From positions 1 through 27,893 of the IMG/VR virus record IMGVR_UViG_3300030328_002489: DNA of 27,893 bases; one strand, 5' to 3'. Source of the DNA: a virus. The translations under genes and the position numbers were made by a program. Under the pieces are notes generated by a model. It ran no database searches and was not told where the DNA came from. It worked only from the letters and a program-made list of their open reading frames with translations. This document shows positions 25,586 through 27,893 of the stretch, piece after piece (positions within the stretch are counted from its first letter, which is position 1; every line of letters starts with the position of its first letter).

Positions 25586-26610
25586 TGGCAGCAATTAAAG
25601 TTAGGGTAGGACAATCAGATGCGATAAAAGTAATCTCCAGTCAAGGTGGGGGTTCTATTTCAGCACAAAATGCAACAAATGTAATTGGTGGTATTGCATC
25701 AGTTAGTCAGTTGCAGGTTACTGGTGTCTCGTCTTTTATTGGTAATGTTAATATTTCGGGGATAACAACACTTGCTGCTAATGGTGGTATAACAACTACT
25801 GGTGGTGATTTATATATTGGTGGTGATTTATATGTTAATGATGATATATTATTTGATGAGATAAATGGTAGAAATCTTAATATTAGTGGTATTTCTACAT
25901 TAAATGTATTAGGTGTTACTGGAATTGTCACAACCCAACATTTAGAAGTAACTGGTATTGCAACCATAGGTGGATCAACTATAAATGATGGAACATTTAA
26001 TCAATTAAGAGTTTCTGGTGTATCTACATTTGTTGGACGGGCTGATTTTAAATCAGATATAACAGTTCAAGATAATGATAAGATATTATTGGGTAATCAA
26101 TCTGATTTAGAGATTTATCATAATAGTTCAAGTGCATACATTACCAATGATACTGGTAATTTATACCTTATCAACAATACAGATGATGACGATGGTGGAG
26201 ATATTATTTTTCAGGCAAAGTTAGGTAAGAATTCTGCCATATTTAAAGATGATGAGGGAGTATTTCTTTATTATAATGGGTCAAAGAAATTTGCTACCAC
26301 TAATGATGGATTAATTATTACTGGTATTGCTACTGCAACTTCATTTAAAGGTGCTGGAAATACTGCTGCTTCATTCCCAGTTGGATTAACGGCAACAAAT
26401 GCGACTTTCAGTGGAAATGTAAGTGTTGGTGGAACATTAACCTATGAAGATGTAACTAATGTAGATTCTGTAGGTCTTATTACTGCCAGAACGGGAGTGA
26501 GAATAACAAACGGTGGATTAATTGTAACTGCAGGTGTTTCCACCTTTAATGATGCAGTTAGTATAACTGGAACATTAACTGCAGGACTTATAGATGGAGG
26601 ATCATTCTGA
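25585..26610 (+). CDS. Repeat-type fibre protein, 341 residues, at the fibritin (wac) position
   Basis: The protein begins with AAIKVRVGQSDAIKVISSQ, a short basic N-terminus typical of marine phage fibres. A series of 13-20 residue repeats built on V-(S/T)-G-(V/I)-(S/A)-T-(F/L) follows (for example VTGVSSFIG, ISGISTLNV, VTGIATIGG, VSGVSTFVG), as in trimeric beta-stranded fibres. A conserved block with LLGNQSDLEIYHNSSSAYI (from residue 168) and NGSKKFATT sits in the middle, and VDSVGLITARTGVRITNGG lies near the end. There is no intramolecular chaperone domain or tip domain. In T4 the gene just before 13 is wac, the collar whisker fibritin; the same place and a similar size (T4 fibritin is 487 residues) raise the possibility of a collar fibre, but sequence similarity to wac is not visible. 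It overlaps gp13 as TGATG. Confidence 0.8.
   Translation: MAAIKVRVGQSDAIKVISSQGGGSISAQNATNVIGGIASVSQLQVTGVSSFIGNVNISGITTLAANGGITTTGGDLYIGGDLYVNDDILFDEINGRNLNISGISTLNVLGVTGIVTTQHLEVTGIATIGGSTINDGTFNQLRVSGVSTFVGRADFKSDITVQDNDKILLGNQSDLEIYHNSSSAYITNDTGNLYLINNTDDDDGGDIIFQAKLGKNSAIFKDDEGVFLYYNGSKKFATTNDGLIITGIATATSFKGAGNTAASFPVGLTATNATFSGNVSVGGTLTYEDVTNVDSVGLITARTGVRITNGGLIVTAGVSTFNDAVSITGTLTAGLIDGGSF
25801..25836 (+). repeat. 18-base tandem repeat in the fibre gene
   Basis: Two adjacent 18-base units differ at one base near their ends (ATATT versus ATGTT) and encode GGDLYI followed by GGDLYV (residues 73-84). The near identity at DNA level suggests a recent in-frame duplication. Confidence 0.8.
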
Positions 26611-27467
26611 TGGCAAAACCAACCACTAAACAAGAATTAATTGATTATGCTCTTAGAAAATTAGGAGCTCCTGTTTTAGAAATTAACGTAGATGATGATC
26701 AAATAGATGATGCTGTGGATGATACAATACAATTATTTAATGAACGTCATTATGATGGTATTGAAAGAATGTATTTGAAATATGAGTTAACTCAAGATGA
26801 TATTGATAGGGGAAAAGCATCTGGTACAACTGGAGTTGGTATTGTAACTACTACTGCACAATCAACACCTATTAGTGGAATCTCAACAGAAACAGGTGCT
26901 GTTACTTCTAATTGGTATGAAAATTCCAATTTCCTTCAAGTTCCAGATTCTGTAATTGGGGTAGAAAAGATATTTAAATTTGATAGTAGTACTATATCAG
27001 GTGGAATGTTTAGTCTTAAATATCAATTATTTTTAAATGACTTATATAGATTCAATTCTATCGATCTTCTTCAATATTCGATGACTAAAACATACCTAGA
27101 AGATATTGATTTTTTACTTACAACAGATAAACAATTAAGATTTAATAAGAAACAGGATAGATTATATTTAGATATTGATTGGGGTGCTGAAGAAGCAGGT
27201 ACATTTCTTGTTCTTGATTGTTATAGAGCATTGGATCCCGAAGCATTTAAACAGATTTATAATGATAGTTTTGTAAAACCATATGTAACTGCTTTAATTA
27301 AGAAGCAATGGGGACAGAATTTAATTAAATTTAAGGGGACTAAACTTCCTGGTGGAATTGAACTTAATGGTAGGGAATTATATGACGACGCAGTTAGTGA
27401 ATTATCGGAAATTAAAGAAAGGATGACTTTAGAATATGAAGTTCCACCCCTTGATATGATAGGATAA
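26610..27467 (+). CDS. gp13: Neck protein gp13
   Basis: gp13 binds the portal vertex after DNA packaging and, with gp14, completes the head so that the tail can join. The 285-residue product is close to T4 gp13 (309). The N-terminal helix TKQELIDYALRKLGAPV and the acidic VDDDQIDDAVDDTIQLFNE followed by HYDG are the family's clearest marks. DIDWGAEEAGTFLVLDCYRA and the LIKKQWGQNLIKF...LPGGIELNGREL stretch in the C-terminal half also fit. A strong GGAGG Shine-Dalgarno sequence at 26596-26600 lies nine bases before the ATG, which overlaps the fibre stop (TGATG). The stop is four bases before gp14, as in T4 where 13 and 14 are adjacent. Confidence 0.95.
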   Translation: MAKPTTKQELIDYALRKLGAPVLEINVDDDQIDDAVDDTIQLFNERHYDGIERMYLKYELTQDDIDRGKASGTTGVGIVTTTAQSTPISGISTETGAVTSNWYENSNFLQVPDSVIGVEKIFKFDSSTISGGMFSLKYQLFLNDLYRFNSIDLLQYSMTKTYLEDIDFLLTTDKQLRFNKKQDRLYLDIDWGAEEAGTFLVLDCYRALDPEAFKQIYNDSFVKPYVTALIKKQWGQNLIKFKGTKLPGGIELNGRELYDDAVSELSEIKERMTLEYEVPPLDMIG

Positions 27468-27471
27468 AATA

Positions 27472-27893
27472 ATGCCATTAAATCCCTTTTTTCTGCAAGG
27501 TTCACAGAGTGAGCAAAGACTTGTTCAAGATTTAATTAATGAACAGTTAGGAATATATGGTGTAGAAGTACTTTATCTACCCAGAAGAATTGTTAAAAAA
27601 GATAGTCTTTTCACTGAATTAGAATCTTCTAGGTTTAGTGATAATTTTGCTATAGAAGCATATGTAAACACTTATGAGGGATATGGTGGTGCAGGTGATA
27701 TAATGACAAAGTTTGGTATGAGTTTAAAGGATGAATTGACTGTAACTATATCAAAAGAAAGATTTGAAGATTTTATATCACCATTTTTGGAAGAGATGCC
27801 AGCAGATGAGATAGAAGTTGTATCTAGACCCAGTGAAGGTGATTTAATTTATTTCCCATTAGGAAAAAGAATTTTTGAAATTAAATTTGTAGA
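27472..27893 (+). CDS. gp14: Neck protein gp14, 3' partial
   Basis: gp14 works with gp13 in head completion and collar formation. The window holds 140 codons; T4 gp14 has 256 residues, so roughly the N-terminal half is visible. Matches to T4 include GIYGVEVLYLPRRIV (T4 RGVECYYVPREYV), AYVNTYEGYGGAGDIMTKFGM (T4 [21 protein letters not shown]) and GDLIYFPLGKRIFEI (T4 GDLIYFPMDNSLFEI). The start at 27472 begins MPLNPFFLQG, with AGGA at 27461-27464 seven bases upstream, and fits the short N-terminus of marine phage versions, which lack the longer T4 leader. No stop occurs before the window ends. Confidence 0.95.
   Translation, partial: MPLNPFFLQGSQSEQRLVQDLINEQLGIYGVEVLYLPRRIVKKDSLFTELESSRFSDNFAIEAYVNTYEGYGGAGDIMTKFGMSLKDELTVTISKERFEDFISPFLEEMPADEIEVVSRPSEGDLIYFPLGKRIFEIKFV

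Noticed and set aside
25585-26610. Diversity-generating retroelement target in the fibre gene
   Set aside because: No template repeat, reverse transcriptase or C-type lectin-like C-terminus is visible in the window.

Overview
The window is a contiguous block of late virion-assembly genes from a T4-like myovirus, all on the + strand and with almost no intergenic DNA. Five products can be tied to T4 families by motifs readable in the translations: gp25, gp6, gp8, gp13 and gp14. A sixth, at the T4 gene 7 position, carries a recognisable gp7 motif near its N-terminus. The AT-rich DNA (about 27% GC in lines I counted inside the giant gene), the DUF4815 protein, the fibre repeats of the type 'VSGVSTF' and 'VDSVGLITARTG', and the small coiled-coil protein are all typical of marine T4-like phages that infect picocyanobacteria or SAR11-type bacteria. 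Nothing in the window decides the host; no host-derived metabolic gene, tRNA, integrase, insertion sequence or CRISPR array was seen.

Layout. Positions 1-398 hold the end of gp25 (its start lies just outside the window), then gp6 at 403-2316. Both are baseplate wedge proteins. Positions 2318-15718 are one uninterrupted 4466-residue gene whose first ~225 residues resemble the C-terminal part of T4 gp7. The rest is a mosaic of repeated, probably beta-rich modules and includes a YHYH-like domain. The only sizeable gap (15719-15762) contains a perfect T4-type late promoter, TATAAATA. It is followed by gp8 (15763-17394) with two insertions relative to T4, and a 2537-residue DUF4815 structural protein (17401-25014). 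Next come a 68-residue coiled-coil protein (25011-25217), a 112-residue adaptor-like protein (25247-25585), a 341-residue repeat fibre (25585-26610) at the place where T4 has fibritin (wac), gp13 (26610-27467) and the 5' part of gp14 (27472 to the window end).

How they work together. gp25, gp6, gp7 and gp8 are expected to build the baseplate wedge; gp13 and gp14 close the head and join it to the tail. The T4 peripheral baseplate and short-fibre genes 9, 10, 11 and 12 are not recognisable between 8 and 13. That space holds the DUF4815 protein and three smaller genes. The most notable signal is that the gp7-like giant, gp8 and the DUF4815 protein all carry copies of the same short modules. This suggests that a common set of beta modules has been duplicated and exchanged among neighbouring baseplate genes. 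Most genes are joined by 1-4 base overlaps or gaps of 1-6 bases, as expected for translationally coupled late transcription.
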